64,000 nt of DNA from Hermatobates lingyangjiaoensis (taxonomy: Eukaryota; Arthropoda; Insecta; Hemiptera; Hermatobatidae). Position numbers and translations under genes: made by a program. This document shows, in pieces, positions 1-11,296 of this stretch. How positions within the stretch are numbered: the first letter of the stretch is position 1; each line of letters begins with the position of its first letter. The notes beneath the pieces are model-generated. The model made no database searches. It saw only the letters and a program-made list of their open reading frames with translations, and was not told where the DNA came from. The DNA is taken from assembly GCA_026182355.1 (NCBI GenBank), contig JAPFBL010001617.1, positions 4,561,001 through 4,625,000 on the forward strand. The letters run 5' to 3'.

Positions 1-196
1 CTAAATCGAAGAAGAGTAACAAACAAAGTGAAGAAACAGACTTACTAATTAAAAGTTTCAGATAATTCCGTCTTCAGGAGAAAAGAGGGAGGGTTGTGTT
101 TACAGTGTACTTATTCACACTGTCTCTTTTCTTCTGAAGAAGGATTTTTATTAAGTGTGTTTCTTTACTCTGTGTGTTATTCTTCTTCTATTTTGA
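1..196. repeat. Diverged foldback repeat with hammerhead-like core (family C)
   Basis: Two imperfect inverted arms, about 5-86 and 119-196, pair around a short centre; each carries CTGAAGA preceded by a CTCTTTTC-like run, and a GTGTTTCTTTAC-like tail. On the minus strand, 77 to 56 reads CTGAAGA, C, GGA-loop-TCT, GAAA, the same layout as the other ribozyme-like cores in this window. The tail matches the one after the core at 60.3 kb. The arms are too diverged for a recent insertion. Confidence 0.5.
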
Positions 197-1887
197 ACTC
201 ACAAATATCTTGATTTGAACAAACAAGTTAAAGTCAGTCACTTCACTATTTGCAGTGGTTTAGAGGTGGCATGATTTTGTTTTAGGAAACTTTTTTTTTT
301 GATGTTTGGAAGACGGCCTACCATATAATTGTGGTTCTACAATATAAAACTATACACTGAACAGACACCAGCTGGTACATACGAGTATACAACTAACCAT
401 CTGTTTCTAGTTTATACCTTTATATATTCATAACAAATGAAAGTGTTATTCTTCCACAGCTGTAATCTTATTGGAAGTTGAAATCATAACAGTCAAGTTA
501 TAGAGAATCGTGAAAACAACAGCTAGAACATTTGACACTCTAAACCAAACTCAGTAATGAAATATTTCTTAAGGTATAAAGTAAAGCCTGGTTCTGAGAA
601 AAATAATACCATTGAGATGTTATAAGATGGTATATTAAAAGCTATGTAATTCTAATATGAAGAATTACATACATTAATTAAGTAATTAATTGATTATTAA
701 TTATGATAATAAAAAATTATATTAATATTTATAAGGTTATTAATTCAATTACTACTGCAATAATGTAACTGAGGAAATTTAAGTTCTGGATTGATACTGC
801 AGTCATTTAAAAGAAAAACAAATATTAAAAAAAATGAACATTAATTTGTAATATAATCAAGTTTGCTTGTAATCAAACTGCCCTCAGGGCTGTAGGCATG
901 GACTCCCATAACCATATATAATCTGAAACGACATGAACCAGATCAGTTGGAAATGTATGTTTCATATTCTATTTGTGGATTATGAACGACGTCGTCATAT
1001 ACATGGTTTTTAAAATAGTTCCTGTTTTTGCATAGTATCTTCAATCATTTTAACGGGCAGTTCTCTCAACATCTATGCAGTAGTACTAGATACTAATCAA
1101 CTACTAATCTCTAGCTACTAAGATCTAAGCTAATAATAAACCCAATATGTATCGTTAATTTCATATTGACCCTATATGCAGGAATTTTCCTATCGTGTCT
1201 CTATCAACACATGGTCAATTACAAATATTATTCTATACAACTTTTATTGCAAAGATTCCTCTCTGTGGCGCCTCTAAGCCCTCAACATCTTAAACAACTA
1301 AAATTGGCGCTCGCAATTTGTTTAAACTTTGATATTAGCTTGGTGTTCTTACTAAGTATTTCTATTAATATTATTTAAAATCTAAGAATGTTTCATTCGA
1401 TGGAAACATTGAAAATTTACTAAACGACGACATTCGCTAAACGTAATCAATGACGGTATTTAGTATGCTGATTTATGATATTCGAATTAGATAAAAAAAA
1501 AATATTGCAGTGTTTTCCTTTGCAAACACTGAAAGTAGACTGCAAAAAGAATACCATATTGCATCCAAAATTAAAAAAAATATAATCATAAAAGAGTTTA
1601 CTATTCTTTGAAAATGTTTTTTCACTTTTTATATTAAAATACAAATTCTGTCCTTACACGAAGCCGAAGAAGAAATCCTTTTCGAGTTTCATCATTCGAC
1701 TAAACTAAACGTCAATATCAAAACTTATCTCTCCACCTCGCTTATCAATGTCGCAAAATCTTTAGTTCTTGCAACTCAACTAACTGTATCAATCAAGCGC
1801 TGTACAGAAAATTACTTTCTTATTATTTTGGGTTCACCTCAATCAATTTGAACCATCGTTCAAATTAAATCACGAGGCAATTACGAT
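197..1887. other. AT-rich intronic or intergenic DNA, nothing recognised
   Basis: AT-rich sequence with short runs such as TTAATTAAGTAATTAATTGATTATTAATTA near 675. The open frames here (for example 1166-1378 plus and 1447-1644 minus) have AT-driven composition and no recognisable domain. Confidence 0.5.
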
Positions 1888-1983
1888 AGTGACCATGACA
1901 AGGGTCATGGGTCACTGCTAGATCCGAATTCCGAACCTTCCGTGACAATAGTACGTGTGTTAACCACTAGACTACACAGAAAA
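1888..1983 (-). repeat. tRNA-like fragment, possible SINE head
   Basis: On the minus strand 1983-1921 resembles a tRNA 5' half and T-arm: a TAGTCTAGTGGTTAACAC A-box-like stretch followed about 25 bases later by GGTTCGGAATTCGG, a B-box with extra bases. The acceptor stem does not close, so this is not an intact tRNA gene. It is followed by a hairpin (AGTGACCATGAC, loop, GTCATGGGTCACT; 1888-1916). A tRNA pseudogene or the head of a tRNA-derived SINE fits. Confidence 0.5.
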
Positions 1984-2590
1984 GTAATTTTCCTCTCGAA
2001 ATCTTGGAAATTCCTTCAATAGTTCCGATTTTGTATTAATTAATTGATACTTCCAGAGTTTTGAAGAGGCCATACTGGGACCACAGTAATCTACACCTCA
2101 AGTGAATTGGGTCAAATAATATTACTTCATCTCTTTCCACCCGACTTTGATTCAGGCGGCAGGACAGCACTGCGTCCATTACTGTTTGATAACCTTAGTA
2201 TTTTAGCCTATGATTTTTCAATTCTAAAGTTTGGAATGACGTTAAATATACTAAAAACGAAAAAAATATACTTTACTTCACATTATTTTGTTTATTAATG
2301 GATATAGTTTATAAATAAAAACTACAACATATACTGAAGCACTTTTAATGTACCAAACTAGTAATATTAAAGAGCTCTTAAGAGATATTGATTTGAGGTC
2401 TACGTCGTAGGACACCATTCGACCATGACCTTACATTCTAGCGCAGAAAATTAGAAATAGTCATTCTAATTAAACTTTTATAGAGATGGAATTTGACAAA
2501 GTGCCAAATCTTGACCTCTTCTGTTGTTCATACTTTTTGCATTAAAATGTCTTTTTTTTTGTAAACATTTTGTAATTCATTTAGGTACAA
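1984..2590. other. AT-rich DNA, nothing recognised
   Basis: No repeat family from elsewhere in the window and no convincing reading frame is seen here; the 63-residue plus frame at 2107 has no recognisable features. Confidence 0.4.
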
Positions 2591-3700
2591 CTAGCAAATG
2601 TGCTCGTCTTTGACGGAATCAAAAATTGGATGATACATGGTTTTCCAAAATATCATTAGAAATTATAGAATAGTAGAAAATGTCATTATTAGTACAATGT
2701 TAAGCAAATGACTCTGTATATACTACATTAGCTGTCTGTCCTTCAGGTTCATGGTAGAACAAAGAGTTGGAACCTCTGACTCTTGGGCAAGAAAACTATA
2801 GTTGACTATGTGAGAAAAACTTGGTGTCACTCGCTTCAATTCCTGAGGTAGATAGAGTTTCCCCTTGCGACTTAGTTACCATCATTGCGAAACATACACT
2901 GTCGGGACATTGCAATCGTTTGGATGGAAACGGATAGTGGCTCGGAATCAAAGGTATACGTGGGATATACACACTCCCCAGTATCACACCCAGTCATGAT
3001 GTCCGCATCTATGGCATATCTGTGCAAAGCTCGAACTCAGAGTCGTGTCCCGTTGCACTCACGTTTCTTAACATGAAGTCTGTTACTGCTACTAAATCGC
3101 AGCATGATTGGTACTCCTACTTTAAGTTTTTACTGATGAGCAGGAACTGCTTCCTCATCACTAATCATTCACTCTACTGACTTGCAAGTTCTTTCTTCGG
3201 CTTGATATAGCGTAAGAACTTGTTTGTTGATTTTCCTGCCTGTTCGTAGTAAGCGTTGAGAATTGCTCACTTACAAAGCCATTAATTCTGAATAGATAGT
3301 ATATCTTGAACTCTGGGAAACACCTCTCAATAAGCTCAAATACGCAATATATTCATTTAAGCAAATGGAATTAAAATCAACTCAATACCTACTTGCTACA
3401 CCTGTATATTTTCAAAATAAACATGTCTGTGAAGTTAGCAAAATACAGTTTAAACGTCCATAACTTCGCTTCTATGTTGAATTTCTAACCCATTCAGAGC
3501 ATACAATTTAAGTTAAACATATACAAATCTACTGTCAGTTTCGTCTTGATATGTCTTATGGTGGCTGAATTTACTTGTGACAAAATTTTGCAGACAAACC
3601 GATAAACCAACAGACAGAAATTTTTCTAAGGGTGGATTCGGAAAATTTGAAATGAGTCAGTTTTAAGCAACGTACAGACAAAATCTTTCTTTTATTTATA
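2591..3700 (-). mobile_element. Helitron copy H1, truncated
   Basis: On the minus strand the element ends with a Helitron-type 3' terminus: TTGATTCCGTCAAAGACGAG, then CACATTTGCTAG followed by T (CTAG at 2594-2591). Its 5' end lies in a (TA)n tract near 3700, after TAAATAAAAGAAAG. Inside, a non-coding 5' segment (about 3380-3690) is shared with H2, H3 and H4, and the C-terminal part of the helicase is decayed (2780-3165). At 1.1 kb it is far shorter than an autonomous Helitron and lacks the Rep domain, so it is a deleted copy. Confidence 0.75.
2780..3165 (-). pseudogene. Helitron Pif1-type helicase C-terminal fragment (H1)
   Basis: Read on the minus strand from about 3165 downwards, with frameshifts, the translation follows the Helitron helicase C-terminus: KLKVGVPIML, then CNGTRL with HRYAIDADIMTG, then VYIPRIPLIPSHYPF, KRLQCP, CFAMMVTKSQGETLS and finally FFSHSQL. 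The FAM-x-KSQG block is the conserved late helicase motif of Pif1/Helitron proteins. The open part (2796-2987) is 63 residues; the region upstream has lost its frame. It is a dead gene piece. Confidence 0.8.
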
Positions 3701-4674
3701 TATATATATATATCATAAACCTGTATGCAATCAATTATACTTTAATCACGACGTTAAAATACTATGATAATCCTGCTCAGAGTTTACCAACATCATTTCT
3801 AGCAAAGAAACAAAAGAAGGTAACCTGTCACCTAGGACGACTGACTTGAGAGATAATCACTGATGTCACCCCAAAAACTCCTCAGTGATTTATTTATGAA
3901 TCACATTCATAAATGCATAATGATCTGTCAACAATAAGGTAAGGGAAGTAGAAACGATAATATTTATTCCAGTAAACTGAGTTTTCATCGATTAACTCAA
4001 AGGAAATGACTTTTAATATTTTAAAAGTCGATGAAAAGACAGAGTTTGTGTATAGTGAAGAAATACTTGAGTGGCAGAAGGGTGATTCGGTCTCATGCCA
4101 GGGGATTATTTGTGGCCGTGCCGCTCCCCAAACACTATTTCCACACGTATTTCATTGCTTTCATTTACTTTCCTAGTTTCACTCCTGTTTTCTTCTTTAG
4201 TAAATTAATATTTCTAAATCCGCTACAGATATTACTTGTTAATTAAGGATATAACTTGTGTAATTAAGAATATAATTGTATAATGTATTCCGATCTACGG
4301 CTCAAACGACCAACAAAATGATGTAAAAGTAGTACCTATAACTGATACAACATTTTCCCATCTACATCTATCTACACAAATCTTTTAAAGATGTAATGGT
4401 GTTTGCAAATATAGATAATTTTAACGTTTAAAAAAAAATCTGAAATAGTTTACCCTCAAATTTACTTATGTAGACATGTTATCAAACTGATTTGCAATTA
4501 TTATCTTAATTTTGAAACAGACTAAAGTGACCATTCAGAAGAGCAGGAAACATTAGTACCAGCTATGACATAAATTGCGTTCCCGTGCTTTAATATGCCC
4601 AAAAACAATAGTTTCTACACTAAAAACTACTTAACTCTTAAAAACGTTAAGATGTGTACAGGGTGTGACATGTA
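3701..4674. other. AT-rich DNA with one small hairpin
   Basis: No gene seen. A 9-bp hairpin, AATCACTGA (3855-3863) with TCAGTGATT (3882-3890), is the only structure noted. The 71-residue plus frame at 4031 has no recognisable domain. Confidence 0.4.
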
Positions 4675-4845
4675 TCGTGTTTACAAAAAATTTGATACAC
4701 CACCATCCACAATCATCCGTACATCACCAAAAATATGTCAAAAAATTATCGAGGGAACCTCATAACATGTAAATCTGTCAAAATCTATTGCTAAGAGTCT
4801 ATACACTACTTTACTATACTATAAAGTAAAAGAAGGGCAACAGTA
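4675..4845 (+). repeat. R1rep fragment, diverged end
   Basis: Weak copy of the terminal part of the dispersed R1rep family. It contains GAGGGAACCTCATAACATGTAA, TCTGTCAAAATCT and, near 4805-4830, TACACTACTTTACTATACTA followed by TAAAGTAAAAG. This corresponds to the family end seen at 28200-28294. Confidence 0.5.
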
Positions 4846-4951
4846 GGAAAGTATAGAAATGGTTTGTATACATATTTACGTGCGTATTCATGGAATAATG
4901 CAGTCATGGAATATTTAAATAAACTAAAAAAATCGTATTTGGCATTATCTT

Positions 4952-5445
4952 CAGGGCTCTGGAGTCGGAGTAGAGAGTAATTTATAGAGAAAAAAAATTA
5001 ATAAGAAACATAAACTGGTTTAGGGTCAAATTTGAAAAAAACCTTCACTCACACATCTGTTATTGTATTTGTACCTATTTGAACAAGAGAGGGACAAGGG
5101 AACGCATTATTTTATTTTTTATTTCAACTATGGATTTTTTATGATTACGTTGCTATTTTAGAATAATGTGGATGAAAATAGTCCTATATTAGAAACAGCA
5201 TTAAGCTACTTGATGTGTTCAATACATTAATTATGTGTTGATAAAGTTATTTATAAATACCATTAGACTGATCATTCACTTGGCAGTGATGAAATTGCAT
5301 TTTGGTTGATAGGTAACATAAAATGGGAAAACTGTATATGCATAAATTCCTGTCATTATTAACGAGTACGAGTCGAGTCGGAGTCGGTCCTTTCAAATAT
5401 CCAGGAGTAGGGGTGGATGTTAAGAGTCCCGACTCACCGACCTTG
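4952..5445. mobile_element. Non-autonomous hAT element (494 bp) with 8-bp target duplication
   Basis: The element begins CAGGGCTCTGGAGTCGGAGT and ends, on the opposite strand, CAAGGTCGGTGAGTCGGGACT, which form imperfect terminal inverted repeats of the hAT CAGGG type. It is flanked on both sides by the identical octamer ATTATCTT (4944-4951 and 5446-5453), the 8-bp duplication expected of hAT insertion. No transposase frame is present, so it is a MITE-like derivative moved by a hAT transposase elsewhere. GAGTCGGAGT-like motifs recur subterminally. Confidence 0.85.
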
Positions 5446-5969
5446 ATTATCTTATTGTGAATTTTTCATGAACTTACAACACTGGAAAAATAATAATATT
5501 ACACTAAAAATGGTAATTATTAAGTAAACATGAACTCACGTTCATGTTTTTCGTTTATTTATATGGTAATTGAGTTTTCCTTAAACCGACTTGTACTCAT
5601 TCATGAAATATTTCAAAATTAATATCAGGAGGTTAGCTACTATCTTAGGCGGATCCAACCAAAAATTATTAATCGATCACCCTAAAAAAATCCTAATGAA
5701 GGTGGATAAACGATAGTCAACTAAATTTACAACTTGTCATTCAAAAATATTCGTGAGAATTGATATTTCATTCTGCATATACATGTGAGTTTGAAACACA
5801 TCAAAAACAAGCTAGTCCTATTCAAAGGATGGAAAAGGGAATACAATTCAATGAGTGAATGAAGTTTACCCATACCGAGATAAACCAGACTACAAACCCA
5901 TCACCAAAACAATAGACCCATACAATTCACATTAATCATCCTGGTGAGAACTATGGAATTTATTATTAG
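5446..5969. other. AT-rich DNA, nothing recognised
   Basis: Apart from the target duplication at the left edge, no repeat or coding signal is seen. Confidence 0.4.
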
Positions 5970-6245
5970 TTAGGTTAAGTTAGGTTGCACTGGCCGTTCA
6001 ACAAGGGAACACACATAGGCCGAACATTGGCCCTTTGTGATACCACAAATGAAGATTGTTTCTACACTGTGAGTCCTAAATTTTACAACCTAACACAAGT
6101 TTACTTAGAGTAGGTACCTTTTGAGTACCTGACATCGTACAGGCTCAGGACCGTCGACTCAACTCCTCTCCGAGGGACGACGTGCAGTGATTTATTCACT
6201 TCCCGCGTAAATAAATCGAGGACTAGAGAGGGTGAACCAGTCCAA
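5970..6245 (+). repeat. Dispersed repeat S1 with TTAGG-like head (copy 1)
   Basis: Starts TTAGGTTAAGTTAGGTTGCA and continues with GGGAACACACATAGGCCGAAC, ATTGGCCCTTTGTGATACCA, a TACCTGACATCGTACAGGCT-like block and CTCCGAGGGACGACGTGC. The same ordered blocks occur at 63018-63240. Length, lack of coding sequence and 5' similarity to the insect telomere repeat suggest a SINE-like or telomere-associated repeat, but I see no clear Pol III B box. Confidence 0.65.
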
Positions 6246-9200
6246 AGGTTCATTACCCACTAAAAATAATAGTTAATTATTAGTTAACTTCCGTTAATCT
6301 TATCACAAGAATAAATTCAGAAAAACATCCACTGAAATTTTTCTTCATGAATAAAAAAATGCACACATTTAGATTTATTTAGTGAAAATGAAGTATGCAT
6401 ACAGACAGCTCCCACGACGATTATTTCAAACAATCTACTTTGCACAGCTCTTTCAACCCTAAAGTTTCCCTCCCACCACTGGGCTACAGGTCCATCTAAT
6501 CCTGATTTTTGTCAAACGGAATCCCTACGAAAAAATCATCGCAACTAAATTTAAAACTCTTCTGACCTAATTCTACACAATACGATTTAACGTACAAAAT
6601 TAAGTATACACTATAAAATTAACAACAAATCCTTACACATAAATTAAGCTTAACTCAAATTTAATTTTATACCAACAAATATTTTGAATTTAGCTTATTC
6701 CCATTCTATGATTTCTCTTAAATCTACTCTTGTTAAAGTTATGAACATTTATTTCACTCAAACAGATTTTCAACACATTTAAAACATGAAAGCATTCTTC
6801 TAATGAAGACTATCACAGGAGTAAGTGCCTTCAAATATTACGTTTTCACAAAATATAACTAAGAACCAATCAGACTTAACAGCCTATTTTCAAAAGTAGG
6901 AGCTGAAATGCATAAACATATTCTCATCAGCTCCCCTTTGAAAAAGACAGTAATACTCATTCATCAAGGAAATGATGAATTCGTTTCACTGAATGACGGA
7001 AGTTCACAATGTAGCACAGATTTTTTTTTTAAACAAATCCATTTATCTTCATTGATTATTATAGTTTTTTTTTTATTCACACAAAACTAGCTTTCTTCAT
7101 TTCTTTCCTCTGAGGTTTAAATGTTTTATTTTCTGCAAGTGCGGTTTATAATCTTCAACAGGTTAAGCGCTAGGTTGGAGTTCTCCTATTTCGGTCAGTT
7201 TTTTGTACTCTGAATCAGTTTTTGAATCTAAATCATTAATGATTAAGAAATGATAAAAGAAACTAAGGCAGTTTATAAAATGAGTGAATAAATTTAATAT
7301 TAAATTTATTATATAAACTTTTCTATATAATAAATTTTAAAATATAATATTCCTCAAAGTTCTCTAAATTCCTCATCCCTAAGAGATAAGGCCTCATGCT
7401 CACTACCTGGAGACATGACTGTAATGTTTTCTATACCACTGGCAGGTACAATGCTCTTCCTCTTACATAAAAAATAACGTTATGATGTTTCATACGTGCA
7501 ACAGAAATTAATTACGGTTTATAACTACATCGGAAGAACGAAAGCATACTACTTCTTTGTAAAATTACACTTTACATATTTTAGTGAATTGTGGAAAATT
7601 TTTTCTGCCATACAAAAAATTGAATAAAATCTACAATGCAATAAATAACAATAAACATTTGAGGAAGCAACAGTGTGCCTGACAAGAAGAAACTATCGTT
7701 AGTTCTTTTGACAAGACAAACTGGATGAACAGCCAGTTTGAGGACTATACAAGATTTTCGACGGAAAACACATTTTGTACTACCAGACTTCGCACGCTTA
7801 ATAGAATTATGTTATAGTAGCACTATGCCGTAGAGCAATGTTTCTCACTCAGGGCTCCTTAATGGTTTAGCTAGAACAAATGAGTTAAACTAATGGACTT
7901 TGGAAATTTTATTTAATCACACCTACCTAATATCATATTATTAGAATAAAGGCACACTATATTCTATAAAGTGATGTAGTTATCTGTTTTTGTTATGTTA
8001 CCATTTATGTTTTATAGTCATGTTATGATGGTTACCTATGTTTGTTTTTCATTATTCATCCATATTTTTAACGTTTTCTACGGTAAAAATAACTAATAAA
8101 AAATAATCAAAACAGTTATTATTGTAGAACTATGGTGAGGAGTGCTTCAAAAACCTCTAATCGTTAATGATAAGCGTCTAATATTAAAATAACTGGATCA
8201 TGAACAAGGTTATAACTGTTGTCATTAATATGTATCATATAATATGAACTTATATTATTTAAATCCAGTATATACAAAGAGAATTAGGTATTTCTGTAGA
8301 AGAAGCTGCGTGATCTTAATACTTATAGTATATTAAGTAAATTCATCAATCATAACTTCAATGAATAATTAACTAATTTATTTTTTAAAAAAAATACATA
8401 AAAGTGACCCTTTTATGGTATATAAAAAAAATTGAAATAAAGTTTTAAAAAAGTTTAAAAATTATTTATCATATATTACACTAGTAGCTCTCCCCGGATT
8501 CACATAAGTGATCAAAAAATAACAATGATAATAATAAATAATTTGACATGTTGTTTATTTAAAATACTGGTATGTCTGTTTTATCATTTCTATATTGTAG
8601 ATTATCAGCATTAAATTTCAAATGAATCAAAATTTGTTAGAATAAAACAATTGAGTAAAAACAAATATAATTCATACGAACAGAAAAGAACAGTTTTTAA
8701 CAATTTTGAATAATCCGGTAATGAGGATCAGCCGTAAATAAAATGGAAGCAAATGACAAATGAACAAAACCATCCACCCAATACTAGAAGAAAGCGAAAT
8801 GCAAAACCATATAAATGTGGCCGTTGGAAACAATTACTAACAATTAACTTCCAATGCATAATTTTACCAAGGAAATAAAATGCAAAAGGAATGAAACTTT
8901 ATCAGATTTGGCTGGTAAATGTCAAAATGTTAACAAATGACAAACGAAAATAAAAATATTACGAATAAAAGTCGAAGGGAATGAAATTTAAAAAGGAACA
9001 TGTAATTTAAGATTGCCTCTATTGCAATTGCCGCGCAGACGGTAAATGTCAAAAATACAAAAAAAAGATCATTTTTAAACATCTTGCATATGACGGTAAT
9101 TAGGCAAAGCACAAGTATAATGAGTGAATAAAAACATTTCCAAGTTTTAAAAACGTAAAGGAATATTTCCAACTAGACTGGTCAATGTAGTTTCAATAGA

Positions 9201-9297
9201 TATTAAACATAGACTTATATAGAAATTAAATTAAATTCCTTAAAAAAATAATCAGTGATAAGGTTTATTTATCACTCTTATAAAATAGTTTTTCAAA
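6246..9297. other. AT-rich DNA, nothing recognised
   Basis: About 3 kb of strongly AT-rich sequence. No reading frame of note, no copies of the window's repeat families and no clear simple repeats beyond short A/T runs. Confidence 0.4.
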
Positions 9298-9375
9298 ATG
9301 TTTGACCCTGAAGAAGAACTTTTACGTGGATCGCGCCGTACAGGTATACCAGTTAAATATGAAAAAAAAAGTTAG
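9298..9375 (+). CDS. Short coding-like segment, unrecognised
   Basis: An ATG after an in-frame TAG opens a 25-residue frame (MFDPEEELLRGSRRTG then IPVKYEKKS) whose codon use and CpG content (CGTGGATCGCGCCGTACAG) look unlike the AT-rich surroundings. The frame can also be read as a first coding exon ending at a possible donor, ACAG|GTATAC (9340-9344). It is on the strand opposite the Pumilio exon. I do not recognise it; it may be a transposon remnant or chance. Confidence 0.2.
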   Translation: MFDPEEELLRGSRRTGIPVKYEKKS

Positions 9376-10518
9376 AGCCGCAGCGAATTTAATCTAAATC
9401 GTGTAGACAGGTTTCTAACAAAAAGGAATTGTTATCATACAAGTACATCCTAGAAAGGCCGAATACACTTTACCAAGCTTGCTGTTTCATCTCAGGGATA
9501 ACAGTGAGTTAAATATTAAATTTAGTGATTAAACTCTATTGGTTTTGGGATAGACACAGGCACATCCTGCAGACAGACACTGACGCAGACAGGGATACAA
9601 ACACACACACACAACTAAGAGTCGATACTAACATGATTTCGTAACTAACTATCAATTTATTAAATAATAATAACACTAATTTATAAATAATTAAAAACAA
9701 ATTTGATGACGATGGTATCTAAAAAAACTTGAAATTCAGACTCTTAATTCATATACTTAATGTTAGATACCTACACTAATATATGGATCATTCCTATAAT
9801 GCCATGCGTACCAATGTTAAATCCTTTAACAATTATACTAAATTCGTAACATGATTCTAAAATGAATCAGAACTCCAGTTCTTTATACTTTTTATTCCAG
9901 TTGAGTACGCAAGTCCAGTTTCATTCAGGGCTGTGCTGCCAAATTTTCAATATCCTGTTCTCTCAGTGCCCAAACCTTTAAATAGAACTCACCTCTCCAT
10001 CAGGGGAAAATATTTAAAATTAATTTCCTTTATTGTGATAGATCACAAATTATTAAAGCATTGAAGTATTGTTTTTTTTATTGTTTCTTATTTCTTCCTT
10101 TTCTTAACTATTATTTATTATTACTAGGAAAGTGAGCCTAACTAGTTCTACAAATCGAAAACTTCAGGACTTCTTTAAAGGGAATAATTTGAGTGTCATA
10201 TTCAAAGTATGCTGTTGTTGGTTCTTTCATTTATGTATATACAAACATTATTTAAATAAACTGGGCATCTTTTAAAATTTAAAAAATAGATTTAATTAAA
10301 AAAAGTGTTCAATATCACCATTTATAATTTCTTCATTAATAACATGGCATTAATGGAATCACAACCGCTTCTGTTGTTTCAACCATTATTTATTGGTATC
10401 CATCGTGTAACTCACTTACCTAAAGGTATGTAAATACTTTTAGTTAACATTTTGGTTGTCTTTCCTTTATTTAACTTCAAAATGTTTATGAATTTTCGTG
10501 TTTCTATTGTAGATGTAC
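9376..10518. other. AT-rich DNA with a short (AC)n
   Basis: An (AC)n stretch lies near 9599-9612 after a GACAGACAC-rich segment. The segment just before the ribozyme-like core at 10519 probably belongs to the same relic. Nothing else is recognised. Confidence 0.4.
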
Positions 10519-10545
10519 CTGATGATAAACACTAAGTGTTCGAAA
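10519..10545 (+). ncRNA. Hammerhead-like core, family B, solo copy
   Basis: CTGATGA, one extra T, then AAACAC-TAA-GTGTTC (stem-loop), then GAAA and CGCA. The same core, with perfect stem GAACAC/GTGTTC and GAAACGCG, is in the palindrome at 22.0 kb. The order CUGANGA / stem II / GAAA is the hammerhead-ribozyme signature; the extra base between CUGANGA and the stem is non-canonical, and I did not identify a cleavage site or stem III. Confidence 0.5.
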
Positions 10546-11059
10546 CGCATTGTATAATTAAATCGTTGTGGTGACGACTTAATGTATTTTTCTTCAGTAA
10601 TCACTCTTATTTTCGAACAAACATCAGTTGTTCATACTAATTAGAATAATTTAAACTGAGAGTTTCTAAATTTTAACACTTATATATATTTAAAATTGGT
10701 AGCAATCCTACTTTGGTACGGTCTACACTATACATAGTGTATATGCTTGAATAATTAAAAGATAGCATTTTGGTGTAATCCTTATTTAAGAAGATTATGT
10801 TTGGACCGGTAGATGATCCAACGATTGATTGAAAAAATGTATGCATTACATAATACGGTAGTTTTCAAGTCAGTTACTACCTCCTAGCTTACAAAAATTA
10901 AAGTTGAGTCTGCATTGAAAAGAAGTTCCATTATCATACAATTTGTTTGGAATACTTGGTGATTGCTCAGGATAACCGCACTATGGAAGGTAAGCGACAG
11001 GGGTAGGCGGGTCGTCATGCCCTGACACGATTCATTCTGCTTCAAAATAGGTACGGATT
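10546..11059. other. AT-rich DNA, nothing recognised
   Basis: No gene or repeat beyond the tail of the preceding core. The 75-residue minus frame starting at 11111 runs into the neighbouring palindrome and has no domain. Confidence 0.4.
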
Positions 11060-11243
11060 TCTTTATTTTTGTATAAAAATATTTCACATAAACACGTGAA
11101 ATAACAATCAATGATCAAACTACAATAAGAAAATGGGAAAACAAGACTAAGATCTTTCAACCGTAACAAGAGGTCTTCGTCAGAGTCAAAAATCCAACAG
11201 ATCTTAGTCTTGTTTTCCCATTTTCTTATTGTGGTTTGATCAT
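11060..11243. repeat. Foldback P1: Penelope terminal repeat, family A
   Basis: Two 45-base arms, 11111-11155 and 11199-11243, are inverted copies differing at very few positions (ATGATCAAACYACAATAAG ... AAGACTAAGATCT). The 43-base loop holds a family A hammerhead-like core on the minus strand (11183-11155). Outside the left arm lies TTTCACATAAACACGTGAAA, the hairpin tail that also borders the 23.9 kb palindrome. The arm sequence is the 3' end of the Penelope element at 20.05-21.93 kb. Confidence 0.8.
11155..11183 (-). ncRNA. Hammerhead-like core, family A (in P1)
   Basis: On the minus strand: CTGACGA, A, GACC...loop...GGTT, GAAA, then GATCTTAGTC. One base differs in the loop region from the copies at 20.1, 21.9 and 24.0 kb. 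Confidence 0.5.
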
Positions 11244-11296
11244 TTATTTTTGTATGTGTAGATGTAAACTTTGTGAATTCTGTTTCTGTATATGTA
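11244..11296. other. Spacer
   Basis: Short AT-rich spacer between P1 and an R1rep copy. Confidence 0.4.

Noticed and set aside
1921..1983. Functional tRNA gene
   Set aside because: A- and B-box-like sequences are present, but the acceptor stem and a clean cloverleaf are missing.
2885..3076. 63-codon plus frame
   Set aside because: Antisense of the H1 helicase fragment.
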